The notes: generated by a model not told the origin, from the sequence alone. A DNA stretch of 64,000 nt from Nectonema munidae (GCA_030549495.1 JAUIRK010000714.1:1-64000); one strand, 5' to 3'. Shown: positions 35,770 through 48,114, counted from the stretch's first letter. Made by a program: numbers and translations.

Positions 35770-37672
35770 ACTCAACAATGAACTCTTTAATATCATTTGG
35801 GAAGACAATCAAGTTAAGTCAACTGAAATCATCCCCGACTCTGACATTGAAGTCACACAAGTGACTTTTCACTACCTTCTCATTTGAAACCTTTTCTTTT
35901 ATACATTCAATCTGTAAAGATGAAGTTCTCCCACCTTGAATTTTTTCTACATCCAACCTGCTTATCTTTTGGTGTTTTTATTCTGACTCAAATATGGCAA
36001 TGTATAAATCTGTCAAGCATTCACATTCCAGGATACCCTTTCAAGTACTAGATCAAAAAGAGGAGGTGGTATATATAGGCATTTACTTTAAAGACTCTTT
36101 TAAAGTGTTAGACTTTTATGCTCTAAGAATGCGTGATAATAATATATGTGATGTGTCTAATTTTTAACTCCAAATTTGAAAAAAGAAATGGAATATAACT
36201 GCTATTTATAGATCTCCTTCTTCAAATGTGCATGATTTTTTCTTATCGTTCTTAGAGAATATATTACATAGAAAACTTCAGAAAAATAACATCATCTGTG
36301 CTGATTTCAACATGAATTTGTTTTCAATTGAAACGAAGACTTTGCTTTTTCATTTTATTTCCTTAACTTTGGCAACTGCCTTTTACCCAACAACCACTAA
36401 ACACACATGTCAAGCGCAACCCTTATTGATAATATTTTCGACAAGGTTGAAACAGAAATGAAAACGTTTAATATCGACTGTTATTTTTCTTTAATGCAAA
36501 TAAAACAAAGTGTGTTGTTTTTTCTAGAGAATACTAACTTCAATCATTTTCTTTTAGTATACCCAGCAAAGAAAGGTCTTTTGATATGTTCTTCGATTCT
36601 TTTAGGCAGGTGTTTAAAAAGCTTTTATTTTTTAAGTATTTCATAAACCTGAAATAATAAAATGAATACCTGAAATGAATAGGTTCAATGATATCCTTAA
36701 AAAGTTGAAACTTCCAAAGAAAAGTTATACAAAAGTGTAATAATGCGTATACTCATGCTAAATATAAAATTGTCTTGAAATACTATACATCTATAGAATT
36801 AAATCGACCAAATCTAATTTTTTCCAGGATCAACTTATGGACAGCAATAAAAAGAATATTTGGAAAAATATAAATAACATTTTAAAAGAGAATGTATCTC
36901 AGAAAAATACAATTTTGAATTGTAATGATTTTGCTCAAGCTTTCCAGAGTACCTACAAAGGATAACTTAGAATTTGCTGACAAGTTAATAACTTTTAATG
37001 AAAAATCTTTTGTCGCCCTTCTGATTTCTTCTGATGATATAATCTTAGCAGCTACTTCAATTAAGAACAAAAGGAGGTGTAGATTTGATGAAGTAAACCT
37101 GCACATCATAAATTTGTCTCTTCCCATATTAGTGATGTTTTAGCTTTTAATCTTTAACTCTTCCTTTTTTTCAGAATTTTTTTCAAAAACTTAAAATTAA
37201 GTAGAGTTCTTCCCATTCTTCTTCTCACTTCAGGCCTATATCTGTTCTATCAACATTCTCAACAAATTTTGAAAAAGTTTTTCTAAACAAAATGTTGAAA
37301 TTTGTAGAATACTCTTTATTATTAACGCCTTACCAATACGCTTTTCTCTCAAAAAAATCCATGGAATTAGCTCTGATCAGTTTCTTACAGGACATATCCC
37401 TGAATCATCCTTCTCCTTCTTTGTGCACATTTCTTGATTTCTCTAATGCTTTTGGAACTGTCTCGCATTCATTACTACTTTACAAGTTATACAAAATAGA
37501 AAGCTTATCTTTGCAACCAAGCTTCTTTTGTTTCTTATAATGGTTTGCAATCTAAAGTTTTCTATACTAATAGCCGCGTTTCTCAGGGTTCAATATTGGG
37601 CCCACTTTTTTTTTCATTCTCTACATAAATGACCTTGTGTATCAATTATTAGCTAACTCTTGCTGGCTTTAT
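35770..37672 (+). pseudogene. LINE ORF2 remnant: endonuclease and partial reverse transcriptase
   Basis: Endonuclease C-terminal half: WNITAIYRSPSSNVHDFFLS, IICADFNMNLFS (the catalytic DFN) and, in a second frame, SATLIDNIFDKVE. Linker: ILNCNDFAQAFQSTYKG. Reverse transcriptase: FRPISVLSTFSTNFEKVFLN (motif 1 region), LTPYQYAFLSKKSMELALI, CTFLDFSNAFGTVSHSLLLY (motif A, with the catalytic Asp in FLDFSNAF) and SRVSQGSILGPL. The YADD motif is not reached. Frame changes separate most of these blocks. Confidence 0.85.
36889..36932 (+). repeat. 44-base direct duplication, first copy
   Basis: The segment starting AGAATGTATCTCAGAAAAAT and ending TTGTAATGATTTT recurs identically at 37,673-37,716. This copy is in its natural place in the LINE endonuclease-RT linker. 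Confidence 0.95.
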
Positions 37673-37716
37673 AGAATGTATCTCAGAAAAATACAATTTT
37701 GAATTGTAATGATTTT
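37673..37716 (+). repeat. 44-base direct duplication, second copy at LINE end
   Basis: Identical to 36,889-36,932 and placed exactly where the reverse transcriptase sequence breaks off; different DNA follows. This suggests a template switch or repair event that both truncated the LINE and copied part of its linker. Confidence 0.95.
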
Positions 37717-38252
37717 CTGTCTGATGGGGAAGAGGAACTTAAGCCTTTTGTGTTCTGAAGTGTTAGCATCCACTTTTCAAAAGCACGTCGAGTGAAGCTT
37801 CACTGGGAGTGAAGCTTCGGTAAACAGAACTATCGGCTATTTCAAACGTCAAGCAGAACGATTGCACAAATCCAGGTTTGATAACACAGGAATGTTTTTG
37901 CTAATTAAGTATATGATTTGAAAAGTTTCAAAAAAATATCTGTTGCCAAAAAATCCCGCAAAATAGAAGGTAAAAAGTTATTTATATTTAGTTTACTGGA
38001 TACTGTTCCGACAAAAATCAGTCAGTCGCCAAATTCTAAGTACATTGCATGCACTCTCATGCATGTTTGGCCGTAAAAAGCTAATATTGTCTTAGAGACT
38101 ATTTATTTGTCTCTCCTAATAACTTGATAACATCTTCAACAAGCTAGTGCCTTTTTCATATTACGTGTGTTGGCTATCAAAAGTAACTAATCTTTATCTA
38201 CCTACTTATAATTGATATATTTGAGATAATGTTTTTGTTTTGGTGTTTCTAG

Positions 38253-39945
38253 AATGAGCAACAAAAAATAACTCTTGATGAAATAGGAGCGTTGATGAAT
38301 GATCCTAGTTTTCATGAAGAATTTGATTATGAAAAAGATCATATTGATATTGTAGCACTACTTCCCGATAAGGTTGACATTATTTCTGATGAAGAAGATT
38401 TTGATGAAGATAATAATCTGATTGAGGAGAGTGTTGCTGAAGTACCGGGTCATATTGAAATCCATTATCATAGAACTGATGAGATAAGCGAAGAAACTCT
38501 GCAAACATCAACTAATGCTTCAGATAAAAAAAAATTTGTTTCTACTTGGATAAGAGACAGTGAAGAATTTTATGTTGACAGGGGAGATGAAACTAAAATA
38601 AATGAAGTGAAATAAAAAATATTTTTCAAGACAAAACTCCAGTTGAAGTGTTTGAAGCATTATTTGATGACGATATCAAAACACACATTGTACAGCAAGG
38701 TTTGATTTATGCTCGTCAAAAAAATCGATATGATTTTCTCTTTCCTGAAAATTGTCTGCGAAAACTAATAGGATTCTAATTATACACTGGATACAGAAGC
38801 TTGTCTCAAGAAAAATTGTATTGGTGTGTGAGACTAAGACATAGATGAAATAGATACCTTGAAAAAAAAGAGATACCTCCATTTCAATGACAACTCTTCT
38901 TTAGTGAACGAAGCCTTCAAAATTGCTCCTATTATAAGGCTCTTCAATGAGAAGTTTCTAAAATTTGAAATATTTTCTAAAAAGCTTAGTATGGAATAGA
39001 TGAACAAATGATTCAGTATTATGGTCGCCACTTTATGAAACAGTTCATAAGAGGAAAGCACATTCGCTTTGATTATAAAAACTGGGCCATGTGCTGTTCT
39101 TCCACAGGCTACGGTTTCAACTTTGACCTTTATGAAGGAAAACAAGAACAGCATTCAGAAGTAAATGGACTATGAACTTCAGTCGTCTTGAACATTATTT
39201 CAAAAGTTACCTGACCGAGTGATCACACTTTTTATTTCGATAATTATTTCACAAGTTTCCAACTCATTAAAATATTGACAAAAGAAAAATATCTCTGCTT
39301 CAGGAACTGATCGGATCAATCGAACTAATAAATGCCTTCTACAAACTATTGAATCATTGAAGAAGCAAGAGAGAGTATTTTATGCTCGACAATAATGAAA
39401 TTTTTGCAACTGTGTGGAAGGATAATAATAACGTGAGGGTATTGTCTACCTATCAAGGATCGCAATCCACTCAAAAGGTGAAAAGATGGAGCAAACAGCC
39501 AAAATGCATTGCTGAATACAACATCAAAATAAGTGGAGTTGATAAAATGGAATGGATGATCATCAGTAAGTATAGGATAAAGATAGGGGGAAATGGTACT
39601 TCCCTATTTCCTCATATATTATTGACATGACTGTTGTAAATGCGCATACATCTTGTATTGTATGGCGAATGATAAAATTTTTTTATTAGAATTTCGAAGA
39701 AGAATAGTGAAGTGCTACATGATCACCTCATCACTCTCTGATCCAAAGAAATCTGGTCGACCATCACTAAGCAAGCAAGCAAAGAAGCGTGTTGCTGAAG
39801 ATATCAGAAAAAGCAGCTCCGGTCATTTTATTTGGAACGAACTGAGATGGGGAAGCAGAGAAAATGTGCTGTCTGTAAAGTGAATGTTAGAAAACTATGT
39901 AGAAGATGTGATGTTGGATTCCATGTAGACTGTTTTCCTGAATGA
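38253..39945 (+). pseudogene. piggyBac transposase A, broken
   Basis: Acidic N-terminus (EIGALMNDPSFHEEFD, VDIISDEEDFDEDNN). Then HFNDNSSLVNEAFKIAPI, RINRTNKCLLQTIESLKKQE, LDNNEIFATVWKDNNNVRVL, IAEYNIKISGVDKMEWM, FRRRIVKCYM and the C-terminal Cys/His domain RKCAVCKVNVRKLCRRCDVG. This is the block order of piggyBac/PGBD transposases, including the zinc-binding tail. A possible splice acceptor (TTTCTAG) precedes 38,253. Five or more stops or frame changes break it. TTAA-bounded element ends were not established. Confidence 0.85.
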
Positions 39946-40344
39946 CATCAATAAATGATTTGTAGTAGCGAGACAAAATCTATTTTGCATCTATTTTGCT
40001 TCTTTTGAAAGAAAAAAACATTTTATAATTACCTTTATGCACGTCACTTCGTATGATTGTAAAACTTGCTTTTAATTGAATGAATAAAATGAATAAAGCC
40101 TTTTATACCCCCTATGTACCACGATCCTCATTTGGAACTTTTTGAAAAAAATGTCTATAACTTATTTAGTTATCGTTTTAAAATAATATTAGTATTATTT
40201 TCATCTTCATTGACATCAATTTAATGCATTTTAACTAAAATTACGTAAATAAAAAATTTGAAACTTAATGCGAGCCAGAACATCCACTTGGAGTAGGTAC
40301 TGACTGTGCTGTAGCAATTTCTTGTTGTTCTAGTTTTTAGACAT

Positions 40345-40560
40345 CGATTAAGCAAAAATCTCCAGATGTAATTGATATCCAGTGCGCTATTCATCGTCAA
40401 GCATTAATAATGAAAACCATACTTGATGGGTCGAAATATGTTCTCAATGAATTCATTAAAACTATACGAGTGAACATATTTGAATCTTTGAATTCCTTTA
40501 ACCTTGAGCCAAGTACGCCTTTGTCATGGACGTCCATTGAAGGTCTTCTAGGAAGTGTCA
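40345..40560 (+). pseudogene. hAT transposase fragment (IHRQAL block)
   Basis: A frame reading DIQCAIHRQALIMKTILDGS, then KYVLNEFIKTIR, resembles the block after the second catalytic Asp of ZBED5/SCAND3-like hAT transposases (C.IHRQALASK...). Nothing before or after continues the hAT plan, so this is a stranded piece. Confidence 0.5.
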
Positions 40561-40684
40561 ACAATATTTAAAGGATAACCTAACACTCTCTCATGTGAAG
40601 TGTTCTTGAAAACACATCTGTGTAGACATTGCATTATTCATAACTATATATATTATTAAAGGCTGTATTTCAAGAAACGTATTG

Positions 40685-40910
40685 AAAATATTAAAGTCTG
40701 GTGCAATAATGCCACAAGTAAAAGAATTTTTGCTTTTATATCGACAATACTTGGATGAATGATGATTTATGGAAGAAACCATGGGATTGGTATGTTTTGA
40801 AACAACCTATCCGAACAAACAATGATGTCGACGGTTGGCATCACCATTTCAACCACAAAGCAAAAATCAAAAGAAATCGTTATTTTATTATTATCTAGTT
40901 GACATATGAA
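40685..40910 (+). pseudogene. MULE transposase C-terminal fragment
   Basis: Two frames together show MPQVKEFLLLYRQYLDE followed by KPWDWYVLKQPIRTNNDVDG and WHHHFNHKAK. The block RTNN(D)V(E)GWH(H/N)..(F/L)N after an entry W...(F/Y)..P is characteristic of invertebrate Mutator-like transposases. Only this C-terminal part remains, with one frame change. It belongs to a different MULE lineage from the OTU element at 52,495. Confidence 0.55.
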
Positions 40911-41650
40911 GAAGCTTAACTTCTAACTTTGCAGCTCAAATTTTATACAAGTGTAATTACTAAATAAAAGAACATTTGTTTGCATTTTACGTCAGAAGTG
41001 AAATGCTTTAATTAAAATTAATATCTTTTTAAATAAAATTTTGGCGCTTTTTTACCCGAAAAATATTTTATTGTATTTATACAGAGTTAGGCTAAAAAAA
41101 TCTTTACTTCCATTTCCAACGATCACTTATTAATATTTAAATTTTTTTGTAAAAAAAGCAAACAGTTAAAGATAACTCGCCAACCCTATATGAAAATATC
41201 AAAATCGAAAAAAAAAATTTCAAAAAAATTTAAAATGGCCAAATTTAAATTCGCGGAAACATACCTGTCAATTCATAGACCCATATCCTAAATAAATTTT
41301 CAAACAATTTACTTTACTGACTGAATATATGTGTAGGTAGAATATGAAGATTATATAAGATGTTTCTTTGTCTTTCTGTGTTACTAATCTAGTTCTGTAA
41401 CATTTCGTTGCAAAAAAATTTAAAAATTTAATTTTTGGCAACAATGCATTTCAGTAAAGGGTAATGAATCCACGTAACCAATTCATTTGGTATGAACCAG
41501 GCTTGTTGACATTGAGTGAGATGAGAGGCTGAGAAATACCTTTTAGCTCCTAATCAATATTGATTGGGGGGTTGTCGAATAATCTGCTGTCAGATAAGAT
41601 AGGTCTGTCTGACTCTATTATTATCAATGAGTCTTCTAATAGAACACTTT
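40911..41650. other. AT-rich stretch without recognised gene
   Basis: Repeated A/T runs and no family motif. The right part (41,453-41,657) belongs to the non-repeated flank of the inverted repeat listed next. Confidence 0.5.
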
Positions 41651-41657
41651 CCGGTAA

Positions 41658-41853
41658 TGTTACACTATCCGTGCATTGATGAAAAGCAATTTTAATTGGA
41701 AAGAAGTTGTTCAATGATATAATGCTTTCATATGTCAATCTTTTCTTTAAAATGCGCTTATAGTTTGAGTATCGCACTATACGTGCATTGTAGCAAATAC
41801 AGTCTATGCCTGCCTCCATAATACGAGTATATTTACATGATACACATCCTACC
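41658..41853 (-). repeat. Left arm of inverted repeat around a hAT element
   Basis: Reverse complement of 44,541-44,729 with few differences; shared words include ATGGAGGCAGGCATAGACTG, TTTGCTACAATGCACGTATA and ACATATGAAAGCATTATATC. A minus-strand open frame of 116 codons (41,550-41,900) covers this arm but matches no family I know. TGCACGTATAGTGCGA and TGCACGGATAGTG are themselves near-palindromes. Confidence 0.8.
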
Positions 41854-41902
41854 AAATAGAGCAACACAGTCTGTGTTTCTCTCTCTTCACTACTATACAC
41901 AT

Positions 41903-44235
41903 TAGAGATGTATCGGATGTGAAATTTTTTAGATCCGCGGATGCGGATGCGGATATCTCACTTGACATCCGAGAGGATGCGGATCAATAAATTTATATTA
42001 ATGCGGATGCGGATGCGGACATTATACTTTTTAATATAACAAGCCTTTGTTTAACTTTATTTGTTTACAACTTGGCAAACTAAAAAATTTATTTACAATA
42101 ATTAAATTTTATCATAGGTAAGTTTTTTTTGATAAATAAAATTTTTTCAACTTTGTCTCCTAGAAGTCTTTTTCTTTTATTGGTATAAATGTTTCCAGCA
42201 GTACTGAAAAGCTGTTCGCTTTGCACGATGCTAGGAGGACAAACGAGATATTGGAATGCAATTTTTGATAAAAATGGATACTGTTTTTCTTTAATTCTCC
42301 ACCAATCCAAACTATGTATAGTTGTACCATTGATTATTTTCTCTTTTTGATATCTCATTATTTCTCCACCACAAACATTATCTTCGTTTTCTTGTTCATT
42401 TTCTTCTTCACTATCAGAATTTAACATAGAATTCATCACTTCATTTATGGTAGTAAAATTTTCATTAATACTTTTTTTCATCTTTTTACAGCTTGGCATT
42501 TGAGATTGATTATCTTCTTTATCTTCATATAAATTAAAAAGGAAATTCTTCACATTACTTGTTATTTCAGAGATAGTAAAAAATTTACTTTTAAATCTTG
42601 GATCAAGAAAAGTAGCTACGGTGTAAAATTCTTCATTTTCAATTTCACCAAATCTAACTTTGATTTCAGAATTCATCTTTTCTTTCATTACATGAATAAT
42701 TTTCGTTATATCTTTATCTTGATTAAAATTGGTAATTTTTTCATATTCATCTTCTTCTTCCTCATGTACCCATATTTTTTCTCCAGTATTTTGATATGTT
42801 AATGTTTTTTTCAAGGCAACAATATTGGGGATAACTTCTGAAATTGAAGATGATGTGTAGCTGAGTTTTTTTGTTATTTCCTCATATGGATCCAAGACGT
42901 CAACTATTTTTTCCATTAAAAGCCACTCAAAGTTGTTTATCTGCTTAACTTTAACATTTGTAGCACTATAAACACATAACGAATCTTTTACTTCGAGTAA
43001 TCTTTTCAACATGTAAAATGTGCTATTCCACCTAGTAGGTGTGTCATTCAAGATTGAAACTTTTGGAAAGTTTAAACGATCTTGAATTTTTTTAATTCAT
43101 CCTGTGCCATAATAGAATGATGAAAATGAGAGCCTATATCACGACTTTTTTTAATAGGTTTTCTATTTCAACATGGGATGTTAAACCATACTTAACAACT
43201 TGTTGAATTTTATGAATAGCACAGTCTAAACTTCTCAAATTACAAAGATTTAGTGCTTTTTTAATGTTACTTCCACCATCACGCAATACACAATGAACAT
43301 GTTTGTTTTCTATCTTCCAACTTTCAAGCGTTTTAAGAAATACTTGAGAAATATATTCGCTAGTATGACGTTCTTCAAGCGGATGTGCGGCTAAAACTAA
43401 ATTCACTTTCTCTAAACCTTGTATTGTATGAGCTGTTATGCTCAAGAGTGAAACACCAGCAACACTATCAGACCAAATATCTGTTGTAAAAGATATTTTA
43501 GTTTCTTTTCCTTCAAATATAATTTTTTTCACGTTTTTTTTCACAGATTCATAAATTTTATCGCAAATTAAAGAAGAGTAGAAATTTCTTTGCTTTAGTT
43601 TGTAGTTTGGTATAACACTCGAAACAAATCTTGTGAACCCTAAATTTTCAACATGACTGAAAGGAAGATCGTCTAAAACAAGCATCTCTGAAATAAGAAA
43701 ATCTATTTTGCGCGAGTTTTCACTTGAGTCTTTCCATTTTTTTGCATCAGCTAAAATTTAGTTATCTATGACTTGAAAAACGTGCTCTTCTGTTTGTATT
43801 GTTGCTCTTTCATTTTCTCTTTATATTGCAATGCCGTATATGAGGAGGCATATTGCAATTTTTATTCTCTAAATTTTTTTCCTATCAATTCTACCTCTTT
43901 GCAGTGTTACATAATTAACTAGACTGTGAAGCAGTACGCTACACTAACACATTACACTAAATTGGATATATCGCTTGCGACTCATCTAACGCAATGACAT
44001 CTCTCAAATAAATCCGAGTAACTTAATACTTTGTTATCTATAAATTTGCATCTAATATGCTGTACTATTTGACTTAGGTAATGTAAAACAGGTATTAGAA
44101 TCTTATTGCGGATGCGGATGCGGATGCGGATTTCAACATCAAAAGAATCCGCGGATGAGGATGGGGGCGGATGTTTGTTTTTTCGCGGATGATCCGCATA
44201 TGAGGATGCGGATGCGGATATCCGATACATCTCTA
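41903..44235 (-). mobile_element. ZBED-type hAT transposon, nearly whole
   Basis: The ends TAGAGATGTATCGGATG and, from the other strand, TAGAGATGTATCGGATATCC form a near-perfect inverted pair. Both subtermini are rich in GCGGATGCGGAT repeats. The flanks ATACACAT (41,895-41,902) and ATACAAAT (one base beyond the right end) look like a slightly damaged 8-bp target duplication. At 2,333 bases, with a long minus-strand transposase, it is the best-preserved transposon here and the probable parent type of the derivative at 1,397-1,768. Confidence 0.9.
42089..43880 (-). pseudogene. ZBED-like hAT transposase, lightly broken
   Basis: Two long minus-strand frames, 43,134-43,685 (183 codons) and 42,089-43,051 (320 codons), read on from each other across a single frame change. 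Motifs in order: a BED-finger remnant near 43,800 (YKEKMKEQQYKQK), ISFTTDIWSDSVAGVSLLSI (first catalytic Asp), CVLRDGGSNIKKAL (second Asp), DTPTRWNSTFYMLKRL, FLDPRFKSKFF and the C-terminal dimerisation block CPPSIVQSEQLFSTAGNIYT. Similar to ZBED1/4/6-type hAT proteins. It was probably a nuclear DNA-binding transposase; it is inactive now, with an upstream stop, one frame change and a damaged finger. Confidence 0.9.
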
Positions 44236-44540
44236 AATACAAATTGAAGACCAGTATTATGGACAATACAGGCATAAGTGCAACATGGACGAGATATTTA
44301 AAAAGAGGAAGACAATATTAAATTTGTGCTGAAATTTTAATCAAGAGTTATTGAATTTTCAAGACGCAATAACATTTGTGAAATGCCCTCTCCTTCACTG
44401 TTGTTATAACTCAAGTGTGTATGATGAATCTAAAAAGATTTGTGTTGGTAACCCATATAGTATAAGAGAGCGTCCCTGTCTCATACAGCTCATCATCCCT
44501 TCATCACAGCATTATGCATAGACACGTTACATCGCACTAT

Positions 44541-44729
44541 ATGTGTATCATGTAGATATACTCGTATTATGGAGGCAGGCATAGACTGTATTTGCTACAA
44601 TGCACGTATAGTGCGATACTCAAGCTATAATCGCATTCAAGAAAAGATTGACATATGAAAGCATTATATCATTGAACAACTTCTTTCCAATTAAAATTGC
44701 TTTTCATCAATGCACGGATAGTGCAACAT
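44541..44729 (+). repeat. Right arm of inverted repeat around a hAT element
   Basis: Partner of 41,658-41,853. The match begins at ATGTGTATCATGTAGATATA and ends near ATGCACGGATAGTGCAACAT. The arms are about 190 bases and 2.7 kb apart, with the hAT between them, but the sequence adjoining the hAT is not part of the repeat on either side. Confidence 0.8.
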
Positions 44730-44739
44730 CATTACCCAC

Positions 44740-46110
44740 TTTCCATATGGTCTTTAGAAAACAAAGACATTTTTAACCTTCACTTGGTTAGAGTATGGCA
44801 TGTCTAGCGATAGACTATACAGATAGACTGTGACTATCCGTTTTAATAATTAGTTACTTCAGATGAGTAGTGATCTCAGTGATCTATCATATATGGATGA
44901 TTTTGTTTTCTTGGTGAGCTTGACGAGTGGTTTACAAACTTTCTAAAAATTTTAGGCTTTGCGGTCTCTCTATAATTTTTAGCATAGGACTGTCCTATTT
45001 TAATCAAAAAATCTCTATCAGATATTGACAAAAAAAAAGATTTTGCACCTTCTCAATCATTAATCAAATCAATATTATAAACGGAGTTTTGATAAATTGA
45101 TAGTATTTTTCAAATTTTTGTAGATTAGATAAATAAACAGAAATTTTTTCGCTGTTTTATGGCTTCCTGGATATCTTATCAACAAATATGTTCAATCGAG
45201 CAAAATTTTTCCGGTCTAAGAAATGGAATTATTTCAGCTTCATTTTAAAAGCTGACAATTTTTTAATGACAATGGACATGAGCGCCGGCTAATGGGGGCA
45301 AACAGGTCAACCGACCTTCACAGTAATTTTTTGTAGCACGAACTACGCACATATGGCAATTTACTCCATACTCCTTTCTCTATATTTCATGCAGCATTAG
45401 AAAAAACAATATTTTTATGATTGTTGCATTCTTATCTGCCCCCTGGAAATGTAAAGATTTCGGGAAAAATATTATACAAAAATGGATTTTATTAATAATT
45501 GATATTATTTTTCATACTTCACTGAAATTGTATTCTCTGAATTTTGTTGCTTTTTATATGTATTTGAGGAATGATTAATTGGGCGCTTTTTAATGATATG
45601 AGATTATCATGATTACTTTATATTACATTTCCATTTTTCTTTTAACACAACAACAAAATGCCTCACTGTCTTTCTTTTGACATTGTTTTTCTTCACGCAT
45701 ATTTTTTTCTTTTCTTTTTCATTTAATTTTTTTTGCGCTTCAATATCATATGATTATTTTAAGATGGTAACTTCTTATTTTTGCCCAAGGATATTTGTAT
45801 TATTTTAATCGCTTGGTATTTTCTTTTTCTTAATTTTTAGAATAAAATATTTGTCATTATTCATCGACAAAGAACACGTATTCAGTATGCAACTGTTTCA
45901 CACCTATAAATATTCAGTAGGCTTGTGCAACGTATAGAATCAGCTAATTTAAAAGTATATTTTGCTTCAGATACATTAATTTTATTATTCGTTGTGAAGG
46001 TGAACTGTGTTTGAATTGGCTGCATTTCTGCGTCATTTTACATTTATTTCGCAATTTTTAAAGTTTGAAAATTGTTGTTACTTTTAGAAATTATCTATAT
46101 GTAATTCCAT
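44740..46110. other. AT-rich stretch without recognised gene
   Basis: One G-rich patch (CCGGCTAATGGGGGCAAACA near 45,285) and one C-rich patch (CTGCCCCCTGGAAATG near 45,440) resemble hAT MITE subtermini but do not pair convincingly. No coding sequence seen. Confidence 0.5.
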
Positions 46111-46111
46111 A

Positions 46112-46994
46112 ATGGATATACGAAAAAATTTTAAATCTCAAAGTCAGCCCAATATAGAAGATGAAGATGGGAGTGAATGCTGTAGAAATAAAAAACATAA
46201 AATCTGTAAGTGAAATTCAGAACACAAGCGCAAGTGAAATTTAGGGTACAAAAACATGTTCATCATCCTCATCAAATAAGCTTGATATTGGAAATGATCT
46301 CAACTTCAAATCAATAGGTGGCGATTTAAAACTTCTTCTCAAGACTGTTGCATATAAGCCAGAGAAGAACTACAACTATAAAAAAAAAGATATTACAAAA
46401 AACAATAAAAGGAGTTTTCGACATGCATGGCTGACTCAATATGCTCCTTGGTTAGCATACTCACCAAAATTGAAAGACGCTCTTTGTATACCGTATATTT
46501 TATTTCCTCAACCAGTTCATAGAGGATTTCAGGGTGCTTTTATAACTGGTACTTTCACGAAATAAAATGAGCCCGCAAAAATCACATCGCTAGCGAATGG
46601 CATAAAAATTCACAGATTGATGCACAAAACTTTTTTTCTGTTATGAAAAATTCGCAAAAAAAAGAAATTTTATGTCAGTTAAACACCAAAATAAAACAAA
46701 CAGTTGTTAGAAATCGATAAATATTATTTTCTATAAAATCTTCAATTTTGTTTTGCGCAACAAATGATATTGCAATTAGAGGAAAAGAGTCCATCACAGG
46801 AAATTTTCAAGAGTACCCTTCGCGGAGTAAAGACGTTGATAAGATGAACTATGTCAGATGACCGCCTTTCTGGCGTATGCATGCTTAGCGTACATAAAAG
46901 AAAAGTTAATGAAGAAAGACAAAATTTCATGGAAAGAATTGTAAACAAATTCGGAACAGATCGAAGACGACTTCAGTTTCTTTTTGACAAATAA
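46112..46994 (+). pseudogene. hAT transposase (TTF finger, DUF4371-like), internally deleted
   Basis: It starts MDIRKNFKSQSQPNIEDEDG. The TTF-type region has RSFRHAWLTQYAPWLAYSPK and YILFPQPVHRGFQGAFITG. Next come ILFCATNDIAIRGKES and GNFQEY (near 46,745-46,810), the entry to the catalytic core. The sequence then jumps directly to the C-terminal dimerisation segment MSDDRLSGVCMLSVHKRKVN...FGTDRRRLQFLF and a stop. The catalytic core between them is deleted, giving a miniature derivative with both ends of the protein, plus other frame changes. Confidence 0.8.
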
Positions 46995-47530
46995 AAGCAG
47001 CTCTGCCCTCCAAGCGATATTTTTATGTATATATACCTATATTCATATACACGTTCTCTTTTCTTGTAAAAGATTTATTTTCCTTATGAGTATAATAAAC
47101 AATGACAGTTATGAAACGATTTTACATCTTTCTGCCTTGAAAGAGTTCTTTTCTAGTTTTGTGTTATTTGTTGTACATTTGTCTTTAGATAAATAGATTT
47201 ACGTTGCAATCTGATATTTCTAGCTCCTTTTCTGAAAGATCTTCTCTATCTAGCTTTTTTTCCGAAGAAAGCATCTCAAGGTCAGAAGAAAATGTTGATG
47301 AAAATTTAATTTGTTCTGCTCAAGTTGAATTTAGTTGGGATTCTTTTTATGACTCACGAGGAAGAGTAACGAGTGAAATATAAGAGACATTATTACTTCA
47401 CCTTTTGGACCTAAAAATTCAGCTGTTGGAGAAACCAATATTCTAAAAATTTTCCAGTTTTTTTACACAGAATTTAATTCAGTAAATATATCTGAAAACC
47501 AAAAGAAAGATGGATTCCAACTATGCGTAT

Positions 47531-48114
47531 TTTTTTATTCGTAATATAAAATTGCTAATTATTATTTTAATTTATACGAGTTTTAAAAGTTTCATTGTAG
47601 ACATAGTATTTATAGAGATTTTTTAAGATTAACGTGAAGCATCATTGTTTTTGAGAAGTTTATCTGTGGTTTATATATTTTTTATAAATGTTAGTCATTA
47701 CTGATTTGACAATTTGTTTATTATTTGAATATTTTTGTTTTCTATTATAACTATAAAAATAGCAATAAAAAAACTATAGAAGGTTTTTTGTTCAAAATCT
47801 CACAATTCTATAAAAAATGATTTTCAGTTTGATCAAGAGTTTCATATTTGTGTAGTATTTGTAAGCACGGTCATTTAAACTAAATAAGAAAAATGGGGTT
47901 GAATGGAGTTTAAGCTGTTTTTATAGATACGCTAAAACTCATAACAGTTTCTCTGCAATATTGTCTATTATTTTTTTGTAAACATAATTTTAAATGAAAA
48001 ACTAAAAAGATACGGGGTGGAATTTTCAAAGGTGGAATTAAAATCATGGAATTCATCATTTATTTTTATGTTCTCTGAAAACTGTTTGTTTATTTGATAC
48101 ATTCTCTGAGAAGC
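47531..48114. other. Non-coding gap within piggyBac B
   Basis: AT-rich sequence that separates the piggyBac N-terminal piece from the main body and continues past the SINE and foldback repeat. It may be a former intron or inserted DNA; no motif decides. Confidence 0.4.

Larger units (their letters stand above)
34430..37716 (+). mobile_element. Non-LTR retrotransposon (CR1/Jockey-like), broken
   Basis: ORF1 with a zinc knuckle is followed by ORF2 with endonuclease and reverse transcriptase in the order expected of a two-ORF LINE. The 5' boundary is unclear. The copy stops inside the reverse transcriptase near 37,672, directly before a duplicated 44-base piece of its own sequence. Thumb and C-terminal regions are missing. 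A hAT MITE (34,777-35,240) lies inside ORF1. Frame changes are many, so it is inactive. Confidence 0.85.

Noticed and set aside
37739-40130. Possible TTAA-bounded ends of piggyBac A
   Set aside because: TTAAGCCTTTTGTG at the left has no matching inverted end with TTAA on the right.
45280-45450. G-rich and C-rich patches resembling hAT MITE subtermini
   Set aside because: The two sides do not pair convincingly and no target duplication is visible.
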